From Bacteroides sp. OF04-15BH (GTDB lineage Bacteria; Bacteroidota; Bacteroidia; Bacteroidales; Bacteroidaceae): DNA of 64,000 bases. Below are positions 44,592 through 54,189 of this stretch, piece by piece. Each line of letters opens with the position of its first letter. Within the stretch, counting starts at the first letter, position 1. The position numbers were made by a program, and so were the translations under genes. The notes beneath the pieces were generated by a model. That model did no database searches. It was not told the DNA's origin and saw nothing but the letters and a program-made list of their open reading frames with translations. The stretch lies in NCBI RefSeq assembly GCF_003477995.1, contig NZ_QUEM01000004.1:100584-164583 (forward strand), read 5' to 3'.

Positions 44592-46928
44592 ATGAAGGCG
44601 GAGAAAAAAATGAGACAAAAGTCAGCTCAGTGTCATGCGGCTGTACTATTGCTGGGAATGGCTTGTTCCATTTCGTATGCTCAGGCGCAGGATAAAAAGG
44701 AAAGTAATGAAGAAGGCAACAGAAATGTCATGCTGAACGCTGCCAGTGCCAACGGACCGAGAGAGATTCAGATCGGTCTGCCCTCGGCCGATGTCAATGT
44801 GCTGGAAAACGGGATTCCGGTTACTTATGCCACCAACCCGCACACCGTGAACTCTCTGTGGCGAGGCGATGTCAGCCTGAGCCACATGGGACTGCTCAAG
44901 ATTTCCGAGACGGCCGTAACGACCGGAAACATCGGTTATGCGGTAAACTCTTTCACCCAACTGGGACAAAAAGGATTCCACGGAGCCTTGAACTACAAGA
45001 GCAACCACTTCGGAATGCAGGAAGTGGCCCTGAACCTGAACGGCAGTCTGGGCAAGGGATGGTTCTATAGCGCCAACATGTATCAGGACTTTGACCCGGG
45101 AACCTTCGACATCAAGTCTACCCCATTCCAGGACCGTACGCAGATCTACAAGTTTGCCCTGACCAAAAGATACAACGACAACCGGGGTGAATTTACAGCC
45201 TTATATAATTTCAGCAACAGCCATCCGGTATATAACTATGCCACCCAGTCGGCTCCTTTCATCTATGTAGGCGACGGTAGCGTGAAACAATTCGGCGACT
45301 TCAAGCTGGGTACCACCTCTTACCTTCCGGTGGACAATGACATGGTGTATCGCGACATGCGTACCGGTGAGGTCAAGAAGACCAACCTTTATGATGCTTC
45401 CGAGAACAAGGGGAACATGATCACCCTGATGAACGACTATAAATGGGACAACGGACTGAACTGGAAAGCCATTATGAAATATGACAAGTCCACTGGTTCG
45501 CTGGTTTACCAGACTCCGATGTCGCTCGACAAGAACGAGGCGGGCATCAACTATCTGTATGAAAGTGCCGACGGAAGCATGAAACCGTATGCCGGAGAGT
45601 ATGTGCAGAGCCGTATGACCTGTCTGAACCGCGGTTTCATCAACTCGTTCATGTTTACTTCGGAACTGAGCAGAAACACCGACCACGGTCTGTGGCGACT
45701 GGGCCTCAACGAGTGGTACTACGACATTGACTACACTTCTTCGACCACCATGTACGACCAGTCGGTACCTTCTGACGGCAGCTATCCGGTGCGCCTGTAT
45801 AATGCCGACTATGCCACTTCGCAGAACCGCAAATACAGCAACGGCTATTTCTACGACTTCAACAAGAACGCTTCTGAATATTACAACGGATTCGACAACA
45901 AACTGGCACTCTACTTCACACACGACTGGGATGTGACCGACAAGTTCAACGTGTACTATGGTGCCCGCTTGGAGTATCAGGCTCTGAGAGGAGAAAATGC
46001 GGCCGTGAAGGATGCCAACGGAAACTATATCGGACGATTTGCGGACTATTATCTGGGAGCGGAAAAGGACGGCGTCAAGATCGAACCGACTCCGATGGAA
46101 CACGACTGGCTGAACTATGCGCTCACAGCAGCCCTGACCTATAAGATCAACAATCAGTTCGGTCTGACCGGTGACTTCACCTACATCACCCAGCATCCGA
46201 AGATCGAGAGCTTTGCTCCGGCCACTTATCCGAACACGGGAACCATCTCCGTACCTCTGGGACGTGCCGGTATCTATTACAACAACAAATGGCTCAGCCT
46301 GACTTCGCTGGTGTCATACATCTCAAAGACCAACAACAACGCCACGCTGAACCTGCAGCACAAAACGGCTGACGGACAGAACCAGATTATGGCCGCTCCG
46401 CTTACCTTCGACATCCAGACCATCGGATGGACCACCGACGTGGTAGCGCATCCGTGCAAGGGATTTGACCTGCACTTCCTGTTCACATACCAGAAGCCGA
46501 CCTACAAGAAGTATGAGACTTCCATCACCTTCTCCGACGGTTATGTGGGCAAGATCGACGCTACCGGAAACATTGTAGCCGAGATTCCTCAGGTCATTGT
46601 GGAAATCGACCCGAGCTATATGATTACGGATTATCTGAAGATCTGGACCAGCTTCCGTTACTTCAGCAAGACGTATGCCAACATCAATGATGCTTATTAC
46701 TTCAACGGCAGATGGGAAACCTTCGGCGGCATCAACTGGCAGGTGAACAAGAAACTGTCGCTGGGCTGCACCGTGGTGAACTTCCTGAACCAGACCGGTG
46801 CGAAGGGCAGCATCGCCGGTGCGGAACTCGTAGACAAGGATGAAGCAGCCGCCTATGCGGGATATGTGATGGCCGGAAGCTATATCCGTCCGTTCACCGT
46901 AGAGTTCAACGCCAACATCAAATTCTAA
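44592..46928 (+). CDS. TonB-dependent-receptor-like outer membrane protein
   Basis: This 778-residue protein has a signal peptide ending YAQAQ. A short plug-like region follows (about 55-135, with ADVNVLENGIPVTY and TQLGQKGFHGAL), then a long run of alternating amphipathic strands ending in the aromatic C-terminus FNANIKF, typical of 22-strand barrels. There is no carboxypeptidase-like or SusC-type N-terminal extension. It probably imports a small ligand or glycan across the outer membrane. The palindromic operator suggests control in common with the fructose operon. It has its own terminator. Ligand unknown. Confidence 0.8.
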   Translation: MKAEKKMRQKSAQCHAAVLLLGMACSISYAQAQDKKESNEEGNRNVMLNAASANGPREIQIGLPSADVNVLENGIPVTYATNPHTVNSLWRGDVSLSHMGLLKISETAVTTGNIGYAVNSFTQLGQKGFHGALNYKSNHFGMQEVALNLNGSLGKGWFYSANMYQDFDPGTFDIKSTPFQDRTQIYKFALTKRYNDNRGEFTALYNFSNSHPVYNYATQSAPFIYVGDGSVKQFGDFKLGTTSYLPVDNDMVYRDMRTGEVKKTNLYDASENKGNMITLMNDYKWDNGLNWKAIMKYDKSTGSLVYQTPMSLDKNEAGINYLYESADGSMKPYAGEYVQSRMTCLNRGFINSFMFTSELSRNTDHGLWRLGLNEWYYDIDYTSSTTMYDQSVPSDGSYPVRLYNADYATSQNRKYSNGYFYDFNKNASEYYNGFDNKLALYFTHDWDVTDKFNVYYGARLEYQALRGENAAVKDANGNYIGRFADYYLGAEKDGVKIEPTPMEHDWLNYALTAALTYKINNQFGLTGDFTYITQHPKIESFAPATYPNTGTISVPLGRAGIYYNNKWLSLTSLVSYISKTNNNATLNLQHKTADGQNQIMAAPLTFDIQTIGWTTDVVAHPCKGFDLHFLFTYQKPTYKKYETSITFSDGYVGKIDATGNIVAEIPQVIVEIDPSYMITDYLKIWTSFRYFSKTYANINDAYYFNGRWETFGGINWQVNKKLSLGCTVVNFLNQTGAKGSIAGAELVDKDEAAAYAGYVMAGSYIRPFTVEFNANIKF

Positions 46929-46956
46929 ACGGTCTTCTAACATTATATCATTAACA

Positions 46957-46998
46957 AAAGGAGCTGTGACCCGGACAACCGGATACAGCTCCTTTTTC
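46957..46998 (+). terminator. Terminator of the 44592 receptor gene
   Basis: AAAGGAGCTGT pairs with ACAGCTCCTTT across a 17-nt loop, followed by TTCC. Confidence 0.8.
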
Positions 46999-47267
46999 CA
47001 TGCCGGGCTGCCGGTGTTCTCCGTGCAGCACCACAGTGCAAAAAAATGATTGGGATCATTTGATAAAATCATTGAGAAGATTTTGCAAAAACATCAGGAA
47101 CATTTTTCTACCCTTAAAATATCTCTCCCAAAGAATAAAACAGATTACTTAAGAATCTGCTTTCATAAGGACAAATTTTATTCAAAGCTGAATATTCTAA
47201 AGAAAAATAGACTATGTCAGAATTCATTTTTTGAAAAGATAAACTTTATGTCCTTAAAAGACTAAAG
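46999..47267. other. Intergenic stretch without a supported gene
   Basis: This AT-rich stretch between two terminators contains a 71-codon open frame (47050-47265, plus) with no ribosome binding site, no promoter box at a sensible distance and low-complexity lysine-rich content. I see no other signal in it. Confidence 0.5.
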
Positions 47268-47312
47268 AAAGGGCCGCATCATCACTCCATATAGAGTTTG
47301 ATGCGGCCCTTT
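47268..47312 (-). terminator. Terminator after the cytochrome c peroxidase operon
   Basis: AAAGGGCCGCATCA pairs with TGATGCGGCCCTTT over 14 bp. On the minus strand it follows the peroxidase stop by about 55 bp. Confidence 0.8.
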
Positions 47313-47367
47313 AAAAGAGTATCGTTACAATCTCCAACTTTAGAGAATTGTCGTTTCAGTTAAAAAT

Positions 47368-48744
47368 TTATTTCATATTGTCATTAGTCAGAGTCTTTCC
47401 CTTATACTCTCCGGTGAGGGTCTTGAGGAAAGAAACCAACTGGGCAGTTTCCTGATCGGTCAGTTCTACACCAACCTCATACTTGGCCATATCGCGTACC
47501 GCCTCTTCCAGAGTCTTCTTGGTACCGTCATGGAAATAAGGAGCGGTCAGAGCGATGTTACGCAATCCAGGAACCTTGAAGCGGTGGATATCACGCTCGG
47601 TCTTGGTTTCCTTGTTGCGACCGTGGTCTTCGAGAGTGATCTCGGTATTGCGGTCAGCGAAATAGTCGCCCTGCAAGCCCATCAGCTCGTAAGACTGACC
47701 TCCGAGGTTCTCACCCACGTGGCAGGTAGCACAGTTGTACTGCTTGAACAGCTCATAACCGGTAATCTCTTCCTGAGTCAAGGCAGCCTTGTCGCCCTTG
47801 AGGTATTTGTCGAAGCGGCTGTTCGGAGTGATCAGCGTGCGCTCGAACTCCTGGATGGCATTGGTGATGTTTGCCTGAGTCCAGCCATCAGGATAAACTT
47901 CCTTGAAAGCCTTGGTAAAGGCAGCGTCTTCAGCCAGACGGGCGCAGATATCGTCGAAGGACTTGTGACCCATCTCTACCGGGTTCAACGGAGGACCGCC
48001 GGCCTGATCGGCCAGAGTCTTGGCACGTCCGTCCCAGAACTGAACAAAGTTATAATGAGCATTGAATACGGTCGGTGCATTGACACCACCCTTCAGTCCC
48101 TGAATACCCTCAGAGAACTGCTTGTTGTCCACACCACCGGTGTTCAGACCGTGACAAGTGGCACAAGACACGGTGTTGTCCACCGACAAACGGGTATCGT
48201 GATAAAGCATCTCTCCCAGAATCACCTTGCGCACGTCTACCGGAATAGAATCGGCAATCGGACGCACCGGCTCATTGGCAAACTCGGCAGCAGCCAACGG
48301 GTTCGGGTAATTGGCAGCACGCTGGTCGCGAATCCAGTTCAGGGCAATGGTCTTCTCGGAATCCAAGATAGAAGATCCCCAGTGAACCAGATAATACTTG
48401 ACCATAGGCATGGTACCGTCCTGAATGACTTTCTCTACCTTTGCCAGATCCACTTCGCTGACCGGTGTTCCGGCCTTAATAGCCTCCATCATCGGAGCGA
48501 TGTCGAAGGCACGGTAACCCAGACGGGCATCTTCCTTCACCAAATCGCCGGCCAGCGGGAAAGAAGCGTAGAACGGTAACTTGGGCTCGGCTACGTGACA
48601 AGCCATACAGCCGGCATCTGCCAGCAACTGATACATCTGCTCGTTGGCCGGAAGATCAGACGATGGCGGCTGATTGACCAGACGATAGGTGGCCGCTCCT
48701 GCTGCAAGGAGCACAACGGGCACTAACACATACTTTTTCTTCAT
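47368..48744 (-). CDS. Triheme cytochrome c peroxidase
   Basis: This 458-residue protein has three CxxCH heme sites: Cys46-Cys49-His50, Cys194-Cys197-His198 and Cys338-Cys341-His342. The last two belong to the usual diheme peroxidase core (about 150-458). The first marks an extra N-terminal heme domain as in E. coli YhjA-type quinol peroxidases. One membrane helix at residues 5-20 anchors it to the periplasmic face. It probably reduces hydrogen peroxide with electrons from the quinol pool. ATG at 48744 gives the clean anchor; a longer frame from 48801 would overlap ccsA. Cotranscribed with the two genes upstream. Confidence 0.92.
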   Translation of the reverse strand: MKKKYVLVPVVLLAAGAATYRLVNQPPSSDLPANEQMYQLLADAGCMACHVAEPKLPFYASFPLAGDLVKEDARLGYRAFDIAPMMEAIKAGTPVSEVDLAKVEKVIQDGTMPMVKYYLVHWGSSILDSEKTIALNWIRDQRAANYPNPLAAAEFANEPVRPIADSIPVDVRKVILGEMLYHDTRLSVDNTVSCATCHGLNTGGVDNKQFSEGIQGLKGGVNAPTVFNAHYNFVQFWDGRAKTLADQAGGPPLNPVEMGHKSFDDICARLAEDAAFTKAFKEVYPDGWTQANITNAIQEFERTLITPNSRFDKYLKGDKAALTQEEITGYELFKQYNCATCHVGENLGGQSYELMGLQGDYFADRNTEITLEDHGRNKETKTERDIHRFKVPGLRNIALTAPYFHDGTKKTLEEAVRDMAKYEVGVELTDQETAQLVSFLKTLTGEYKGKTLTNDNMK

Positions 48745-48775
48745 TTTTCTCTCTTTTATTAGTTTAGGTAATTGT

Positions 48776-49558
48776 TTATGTCTGACTGTATACATGAACA
48801 CTGCCCTCGGCCGAAGGCAGATAGTTCACGCCGTACCAGCAAATCTGAAGGGTCAGGAAACTCAGTATCAAAATCAAATAAAGCTTGCGCGGAGACACGC
48901 CCGACATGAGGCGCAGATGCACATAGAGCAGATAACCGAACCAGGTGATCGCCGCCCAGGTTTCCTTGGGGTCCCAGCTCCAATAGTTGCCCCAGGCATC
49001 CTTGGCCCACACGGCGCCCGAAAGCATTCCCAGCGTGAGGAAGGCCAGACCGACATAGACCAGCTGATCGAGCGTATCGAGATATTCGGGTTTGTGGCGG
49101 TAGAGTCCGATGCAGGAAAGAATAAAGGAACAGCCCAGCACGGAATAGGAAAACATATACACCGTGACGTGGGGGATGAACCACGGACTCTGCAAGGCCG
49201 GCATCAGCGACTGGTCGTGTATCTCGGGCTTCAGAATATTGATCATGCAGAACACGAGCGCCAGAAGCGTGGCGAAGGGCAATACCCAACGATAGCGCCA
49301 GCGCCAGTAGGTGATCAGTCCGGAGATACTCAGAAAGAAGGAGTACCACAAACGGGTCTCTCCCATCGTGCGCAACGGCGGACGAGAAAGCGTGGTCCAC
49401 AAACCGGCAATGAAAACGGCAAAAATCAGGGTACCGGCCAAAGTGGCCCACAAGGCCGCACGGCTACGGGTGGCCTGACGCGCCGAAAGCACGGCTCCCG
49501 CAATCCAGCACAGAGCCGCAGGAGCTACAAAATATTCAAAATTATCCCAACTGATCAT
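48776..49558 (-). CDS. ccsA: Cytochrome c biogenesis protein CcsA/ResC
   Basis: This 260-residue inner-membrane protein of system II attaches heme to c-type apocytochromes. The tryptophan-rich WWD segment WGNYWSWDPKETWAAITW (about 190-207) is the heme-handling motif, with about eight helices around it and conserved histidines (PHVTVYMFSY). It overlaps the ResB gene by 17 bp and precedes the triheme peroxidase by 31 bp. It should therefore supply heme to that enzyme. Confidence 0.93.
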   Translation of the reverse strand: MISWDNFEYFVAPAALCWIAGAVLSARQATRSRAALWATLAGTLIFAVFIAGLWTTLSRPPLRTMGETRLWYSFFLSISGLITYWRWRYRWVLPFATLLALVFCMINILKPEIHDQSLMPALQSPWFIPHVTVYMFSYSVLGCSFILSCIGLYRHKPEYLDTLDQLVYVGLAFLTLGMLSGAVWAKDAWGNYWSWDPKETWAAITWFGYLLYVHLRLMSGVSPRKLYLILILSFLTLQICWYGVNYLPSAEGSVHVYSQT

Positions 49559-50441
49559 CTTTTCCTCTCTTTATCGGTCCTTTAATAAACAAAGCTACAG
49601 CCGAAAGCAACATCATGATGATTCCGGTGAGCTGCACATATTTCCAGGGTTGCTTCACCACCTGAAGCACGCAGTAACGAATCTCGTCTCCGGCATGCAT
49701 GTCATATCCCGTGAGATAGAGGTCCTCACCAAAACGGATGCTGTGCGGTTCGTTGACTTTCAGAATGACTTCCTGCCCGTCTACCGCCACATCGGCCTGA
49801 TAGGTACGCGGCATTCCGTTGTCGTAGTAATCCACTTCAAAGCGGCGCAGCTCCAATTCGTAATCCAGATAATGCACGCGTCCGTCGGCTGCATAAGCCA
49901 TTCGTCCGGGCTGCTCCTTATATACCGGTACCCGGTACATCTGCGTATCGGCACTGCCCCAGAAACCGCCCAGCAAAGCCAGCCACAATCCTAAATGACT
50001 GGTCAGGAAGCGCCAGCGGATGCCTTTCCGGTTTCGGATACCGCGGAAGGTGATCATGGCCAGATGCGACTGGAGCAATAATAATATAAAAAGGAAAGGC
50101 CAGGAGGTGGTCATCTCATGGATTCCCAGACGCTCCCAAAAGGTTCCTCCCTCTCCCACCGGCATCATGGCCGAATGCTGAGGCACCAGACCAATGATCA
50201 GGCAAAGCAGAATGAACATCACAAAGGTGATGACCGTGGTGCGCAAGGAAAGCAGGAAACGGCAAAAGCGCGTCTGGCGATAGTCCTTGTAGAGCACCCA
50301 CAGGGCCAGCAGCCACAGCACAACCAAAATAATGTTCAACGGGAAAGAAAAGAAGGTTACCGGAAAGCCTCCGGCAACATATTGCACCGCAAAGAGCAGG
50401 AAAACACCTGCCACAATACTGATTATATCCAAATGCTTCAT
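49542..50441 (-). CDS. resB: Cytochrome c biogenesis protein ResB/Ccs1
   Basis: This 299-residue protein partners CcsA in heme export and ligation. It has four or so membrane helices, three in the first 130 residues and one near 270-290, around a periplasmic domain (about 160-265) with strands such as GRVHYLDYELELRRFEVDYYDNG broken by turns, typical of ResB. It is short compared with many ResB proteins (400 or more), as in other Bacteroides copies. It is the first gene of the peroxidase operon, about 20 nt after the predicted transcript start. Confidence 0.85.
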   Translation of the reverse strand: MKHLDIISIVAGVFLLFAVQYVAGGFPVTFFSFPLNIILVVLWLLALWVLYKDYRQTRFCRFLLSLRTTVITFVMFILLCLIIGLVPQHSAMMPVGEGGTFWERLGIHEMTTSWPFLFILLLLQSHLAMITFRGIRNRKGIRWRFLTSHLGLWLALLGGFWGSADTQMYRVPVYKEQPGRMAYAADGRVHYLDYELELRRFEVDYYDNGMPRTYQADVAVDGQEVILKVNEPHSIRFGEDLYLTGYDMHAGDEIRYCVLQVVKQPWKYVQLTGIIMMLLSAVALFIKGPIKRGKDDQLG

Positions 50442-50467
50442 GATGATGTGATCATTGTTTGCACGCG

Positions 50468-50475
50468 CAAAGATA
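50468..50475 (-). promoter_or_regulatory. -7 box of the peroxidase operon
   Basis: The minus strand reads TATCTTTG. It overlaps the edge of a dyad, TTTGCACGCGCAAA, just downstream (50458-50471), a possible operator at the start point. Confidence 0.6.
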
Positions 50476-50683
50476 ATACATTTCTTTTCATCAAAAAAGC
50501 ATCTGATATAATTTTTGTAATTAATACAAATATTATGACATTACGATTTGAAGACAGTCTGTCGGGCATCGCCTCTTATACCAAAAACTCCGTCTTTGCT
50601 TCCAAAGATTTGCAAATAACAAAGAAAAGTCTTATTTTCAGATCCTGTTATTCTGCTTAAACCGGATCGGCGGTACCGATTAA

Positions 50684-51079
50684 ATGAATGCCATGACAAG
50701 AATTACACGAAAGGAACAATATGAGTGGGCAGTAAAGAAGGTGGAAGGATTACTGAATCGGGTCACAGACACGACTCCCCCTGAAGATCCTGATAGAATA
50801 GAGCTGGAGTTGCTTTCCAACCTGGTTGCCGACTATTCCGAAGAACACTTTGCACAACATACTGTAGAAGTAATTATTGAAAACGCAGGGACCAATCTCT
50901 GTGCATATATCAAAGACGCTCCTGTTTGCACGGTGGGCGATAACCTGAAAGAGATTATCGAAAACATAAAAGAAGCCATTAGTCTGTATCTGGAAGAGAA
51001 TCCCAATCCTTGCGATGCCCTCAACGGGGACTTCACTCTGGAATTCAAAATTGATGCGGAAACGTTTCTCAACCATTAG
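50684..51079 (+). CDS. HicB-like antitoxin-type protein
   Basis: This 131-residue acidic protein has a helical N-terminal half (about 8-60, RITRKEQYEWAVKKVEGLL) resembling the front part of some HigA-like antitoxins. The C-terminal half (about 63-130, VEVIIENAGTNLCAYIKDAPVCTVGDNLKEIIENIKEAI in segments) has the HicB partial-RNase-H fold pattern. No hicA toxin gene is nearby. A second ATG at codon 4 is possible. It sits in the lower-GC, decayed region before tRNA-Thr. Confidence 0.65.
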   Translation: MNAMTRITRKEQYEWAVKKVEGLLNRVTDTTPPEDPDRIELELLSNLVADYSEEHFAQHTVEVIIENAGTNLCAYIKDAPVCTVGDNLKEIIENIKEAISLYLEENPNPCDALNGDFTLEFKIDAETFLNH

Positions 51080-51198
51080 GCATGGCTGTTGCATCAGATA
51101 TTGGCTTAGTATTAGCACTATTTTATGTGAATTACGTCTGTGAGAAAGGTGCAGGCATTGCACATATTTCATGAAAAAAATTTTCATCGAAAAGAATT

Positions 51199-51411
51199 AT
51201 GGAGCATCTGGAATATAAAGGTTACAAAGGTTCTATAGAATATAGCAAAGAAGACAACTGCTTTTGCGGTAAAGTTCAAGGGATGGGCAACGAAGCTTTG
51301 ATTCTTTATGAAGGCAGCACCATCAATGAACTTCAAAAGGATTTCAAAGAAGGAATTGACAGCTATCTTGAAGGTTGCAAAAAAATAGAACCAAACCAAT
51401 CATACCATTAA
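51199..51411 (+). CDS. Short HicB-family protein lacking the C-terminal DNA-binding part
   Basis: This 70-residue protein begins YKGYKGSIEYSKEDNCFCGKV, the typical HicB N-terminal pattern, and stops after KKIEPNQSYH. Full-length relatives continue with a ribbon-helix-helix domain of about 40 residues, usually after a Lys-Pro-Tyr stretch at just this point. It is therefore a truncated or naturally short form. It comes 119 bp after another HicB-like gene. No toxin partner is seen. Confidence 0.7.
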   Translation: MEHLEYKGYKGSIEYSKEDNCFCGKVQGMGNEALILYEGSTINELQKDFKEGIDSYLEGCKKIEPNQSYH

Positions 51412-51513
51412 CAGAAAAATAAAGACTTTTGTCGCTATATTTCTAATTATCAGTAATATATATTATATTGAACTCACGATAATTTATGTATATATAAAAA
51501 CAAATAATCATTT

Positions 51514-53126
51514 ATGAAAACGTTATGTAGAACTTTTGTTTTTTGCTTTGTATTTTTGTATGTACATTGCAACTTTCTGCAGATGATGGATATCAGTTTC
51601 GTGGAGGAGTTTGCTTACTTCGCGGGCAGATAAAAAATATGCCTGGACAGGAAATACCGAAAATGTTTACCATTCATCTCAAAAATCTATTTCTGGATAA
51701 AGACGCTAATTATTTGGTTCACGTAAATTCCGATGGCACTTTTCGTGAAAATGTTGCTTTACCCCATAGCCAGTTTGCTTTTTGGAGTAATTTTAAAGCA
51801 AATGTTTTTTTAATGGCAGGTGATACGGTAGATGTAGTTTATGATGCCGGAAAAGGATTGGAATTTTCAGGTAACAATGTAACAGCTCAGGTTAATCGTT
51901 ATTATCCTATGTTACGGAAAAAGTATTTGTCAGAATATAGAAAATATCCTGAAGTGAGAGCGTCCAATCAAGTGTATGAGGATTTTATAGATTTCAATTT
52001 TCTGGTTTTTAAGAAAATAAAGAAAGATATAGATAAATCCCTACCTGCCGATTGTATGCCACTAACTCGCAACATTCTCAAGGCTTCATTATTGAGCGCC
52101 CCTTTAGTTAACGTTTTTGAGGCGCGCAAGAATCATAAACTGACACAATTTATTATGAAATCAGATAGAGAATGGATAACCAATGAGAATTATCGTCCGT
52201 TAGACAATAAGAAATTATTCCTATTCCTGTTAAAAAACAATGATTGCTTTATAGATAATCCATATTTGATTATGGGAGCCGACTCCTGGTTGCCTTATAA
52301 TCGTATGGATTATGATATATTTAAAATTATTGATGATGTTTCGGACTACCGTTTGGAGCAACAGGATTATTTTTCAGAGAATTTAGCCTGGTATGCCAAC
52401 GATTTCTTTTTACCGAAAGATTATGAACCGGAATTTTTAAAACAGGCAAAAGTATTGCGCAATGATTTACTTTTTACTTATAGTGACTTTATAGAAAAGC
52501 AGTTCCAAGAATATAATAAAAATACGAAGTTGGGTAATAATTTTGCATTTCAGATTGCCCTTTGTCATGGTTTCAAAAAAAGCTCTAATTCAAACAGATT
52601 TCATGGAGACCATCTGACTGAGCGTCTTATTGCTATAATACCTTACCTTACTTATCCTCAGGTCCGTTTTCATTTGTTACAATACTATAGGAATTGTATT
52701 CGTGAGCAAGAAGGAGCTTCTGAGAGCCGATTATTGGAGAAAGACAGTGTATTCCAGCGTATCATTAATCCTTATGCGGGTAATGTACTTTATGTCGACT
52801 TTTGGGGAATGAGTTGTGGTCCTTGTCGTGCCGGCATGTTAGAACAACGTGAAATGGTTGAGAAACTTAAAAATAAGCCGGTGAAGTTTTTATATATATG
52901 TAATGTAGCGGATTCTCCTCGTGAGTCGGCAGAAGCCTGGATGAAAGAGAATAATATTCAAGGGGAACATATTTATATAAGTCCTGATGACTGGGCTTAT
53001 CTTCAAGCTCATTTTCAGTTTTCCGGTATTCCTTTTGCATTAATACTGAACAAAGAAGGAAGGTTGTTGGATAACCAGGATTGTAATCTTACAGTAGAAT
53101 TCTTTGAGGATTTGATAAATGAATAG
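51514..53126 (+). pseudogene. Thioredoxin-fold (TlpA-like) secreted protein, frame-shifted in the signal peptide
   Basis: The ATG at 51514 opens a signal-like start (MKTLCRTFVF) that runs out of frame at a six-T tract (51539-51544). From there the long frame (51543-53126) continues with LLCIFVCTLQLSADDGY and codes for 520 residues. One extra T would join them into a perfect signal peptide and one protein of about 537 residues. The C-terminal domain (about 410-537) has FWGMSCGPC with the redox CGPC pair. Central sequence is helical and of unknown role, as in Bacteroides TlpA-like proteins. It may be phase-variable, a dead gene or a base-calling error. Confidence 0.7.
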
Positions 53127-53215
53127 GTTTGTTATAAGATAAACAGACATTCTGTTTGAAACTTATTCCTGATCAACGAACTGGACATATACAGACAACT
53201 GTCTGATACTTGTGA

Positions 53216-53336
53216 AAAGTCTGTGAGCTACAGAAATGGATACGGGACAGCATCTCGGAGTTAACAGAATCCAGATATAAGAACAAACTTACAGCTGAAT
53301 TCTGTTTCCATTTACACAAAATTTTGGACAGTGTCC
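53216..53336. mobile_element. Probable insertion-sequence end (IS256-like remnant)
   Basis: On the minus strand the integrase homology stops abruptly at GGACACTGTCC followed by AAAATTTTGTGTAAA. The GTGTAAA-type end resembles IS256-family terminal repeats. Reading the other way, KWIRDSISELTESRY precedes it, recalling the C-terminal Trp-rich tail of such transposases. Only about 120 bp are left and the rest is degenerate. Confidence 0.4.
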
Positions 53337-53969
53337 TTCCCGGATAGGAGCAGAAGCTATTTTACAGGCTATGAACGGATGCACGTCATATCTCACCAGT
53401 CTTTGTTTAATGGCTCGGTTAATGATCACCTTTGTTCTGGCCAACATGATATTAATTGATGTATCGCTGACAGTTCCCTTCCGTCTGAGATATTTTATAT
53501 ACCCGTCGATTAATTCCGGGGTAACTCCTTGAATGGGGATATCTCCTTTGCAGAAGTCTAAAAACGTCCGACTATTGTGTTCAATCATCTTCGCGTAGCT
53601 ACCCCTACCCTCTTCTATAAGTTGGTGGAGAAATTCATCAGAAATACTTTTAAAGGTTGCGGAATCTCTTTTGTCCGCATGCTGAATCATATCTTTGAGC
53701 TGCTTGCAGGAATATAATTCTGGATTGACAATCTCGTCCAGTCTGTTCTGGTAAGTATTAAGCAGATTACGCAGTTTCGTGTTTATGATTGCAGCATCCG
53801 GCCTCTTGATGACCTGACCGTTCTTGAACTGGGCCAAAGAAGACACCAAAAAGCGTGTCACGATATAACATGTTTCCCTTTTATGGTTTATGGCAAACCG
53901 AATTGCATATTCGCCACGAACATTTTTTTTGTTTGGAAGTATGGTTAAATAAACAGATGACATACGCAT
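53289..53969 (-). pseudogene. Truncated tyrosine recombinase (integrase N-terminal half)
   Basis: The 226-codon frame begins with an Arm-type DNA-binding region (SSVYLTILPNKKNVRGEYAI) and a SAM-like core-binding domain (about 105-195, FKSISDEFLHQLI to IINRAIKQRLV). Integrases then continue into the catalytic domain with Arg-His-Arg-Tyr. Here homology ends after IASAPIRE and the last 18 codons come from apparent insertion-sequence DNA. It is inactive. It starts about 140 bp from the 3' end of tRNA-Thr, the usual place for an integrated element, and reads away from it. Confidence 0.8.
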
Positions 53970-53977
53970 TTAATTTT

Positions 53978-53999
53978 AAGGACAATCAAAGGACAATCA
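53978..53999. repeat. Tandem 11-bp direct repeat upstream of the integrase
   Basis: AAGGACAATCA is repeated twice without a gap directly before the broken integrase. Arm-type integrase or excisionase binding sites have this look. It may be a leftover of the attachment region. Confidence 0.5.
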
Positions 54000-54112
54000 A
54001 ATTCGCTCAAAAGTGAGGTGAAAATCCTTTTTTTAAAATTAAATACTGAAGTCTTTCGTAAGAAGTATTTGGGGAAGTATCAGATAATCAAGTGATTATC
54101 TTTATCTGACTA

Positions 54113-54189
54113 TGGAGCCGACAGCGGGACTCGAACCCGCGACCCTTTCATTACGAATGAAATGCTCTACCAACTGAGCCATGTCGGCT
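54113..54189 (-). tRNA. tRNA-Thr (anticodon CGT)
   Basis: The minus strand folds into a full cloverleaf: acceptor AGCCGAC/GTCGGCT, D arm with CAGTTGGTAGAG, anticodon stem TTTCA/TGAAA around loop TTCGTAA, and T arm GCGGG TTCGAGT CCCGC. CCA is encoded. The anticodon CGT reads ACG (Thr). A perfect 9-bp dyad (54082-54101) lies just after its 3' end. Confidence 0.95.

Noticed and set aside
47050..47265. 71-codon lysine-rich frame
   Set aside because: AT-rich spacer between two terminators, no initiation signals.
50118..50660. 180-codon plus-strand frame across the resB start
   Set aside because: Mostly antisense to resB and continuing through its promoter; low-complexity Gln/His composition.
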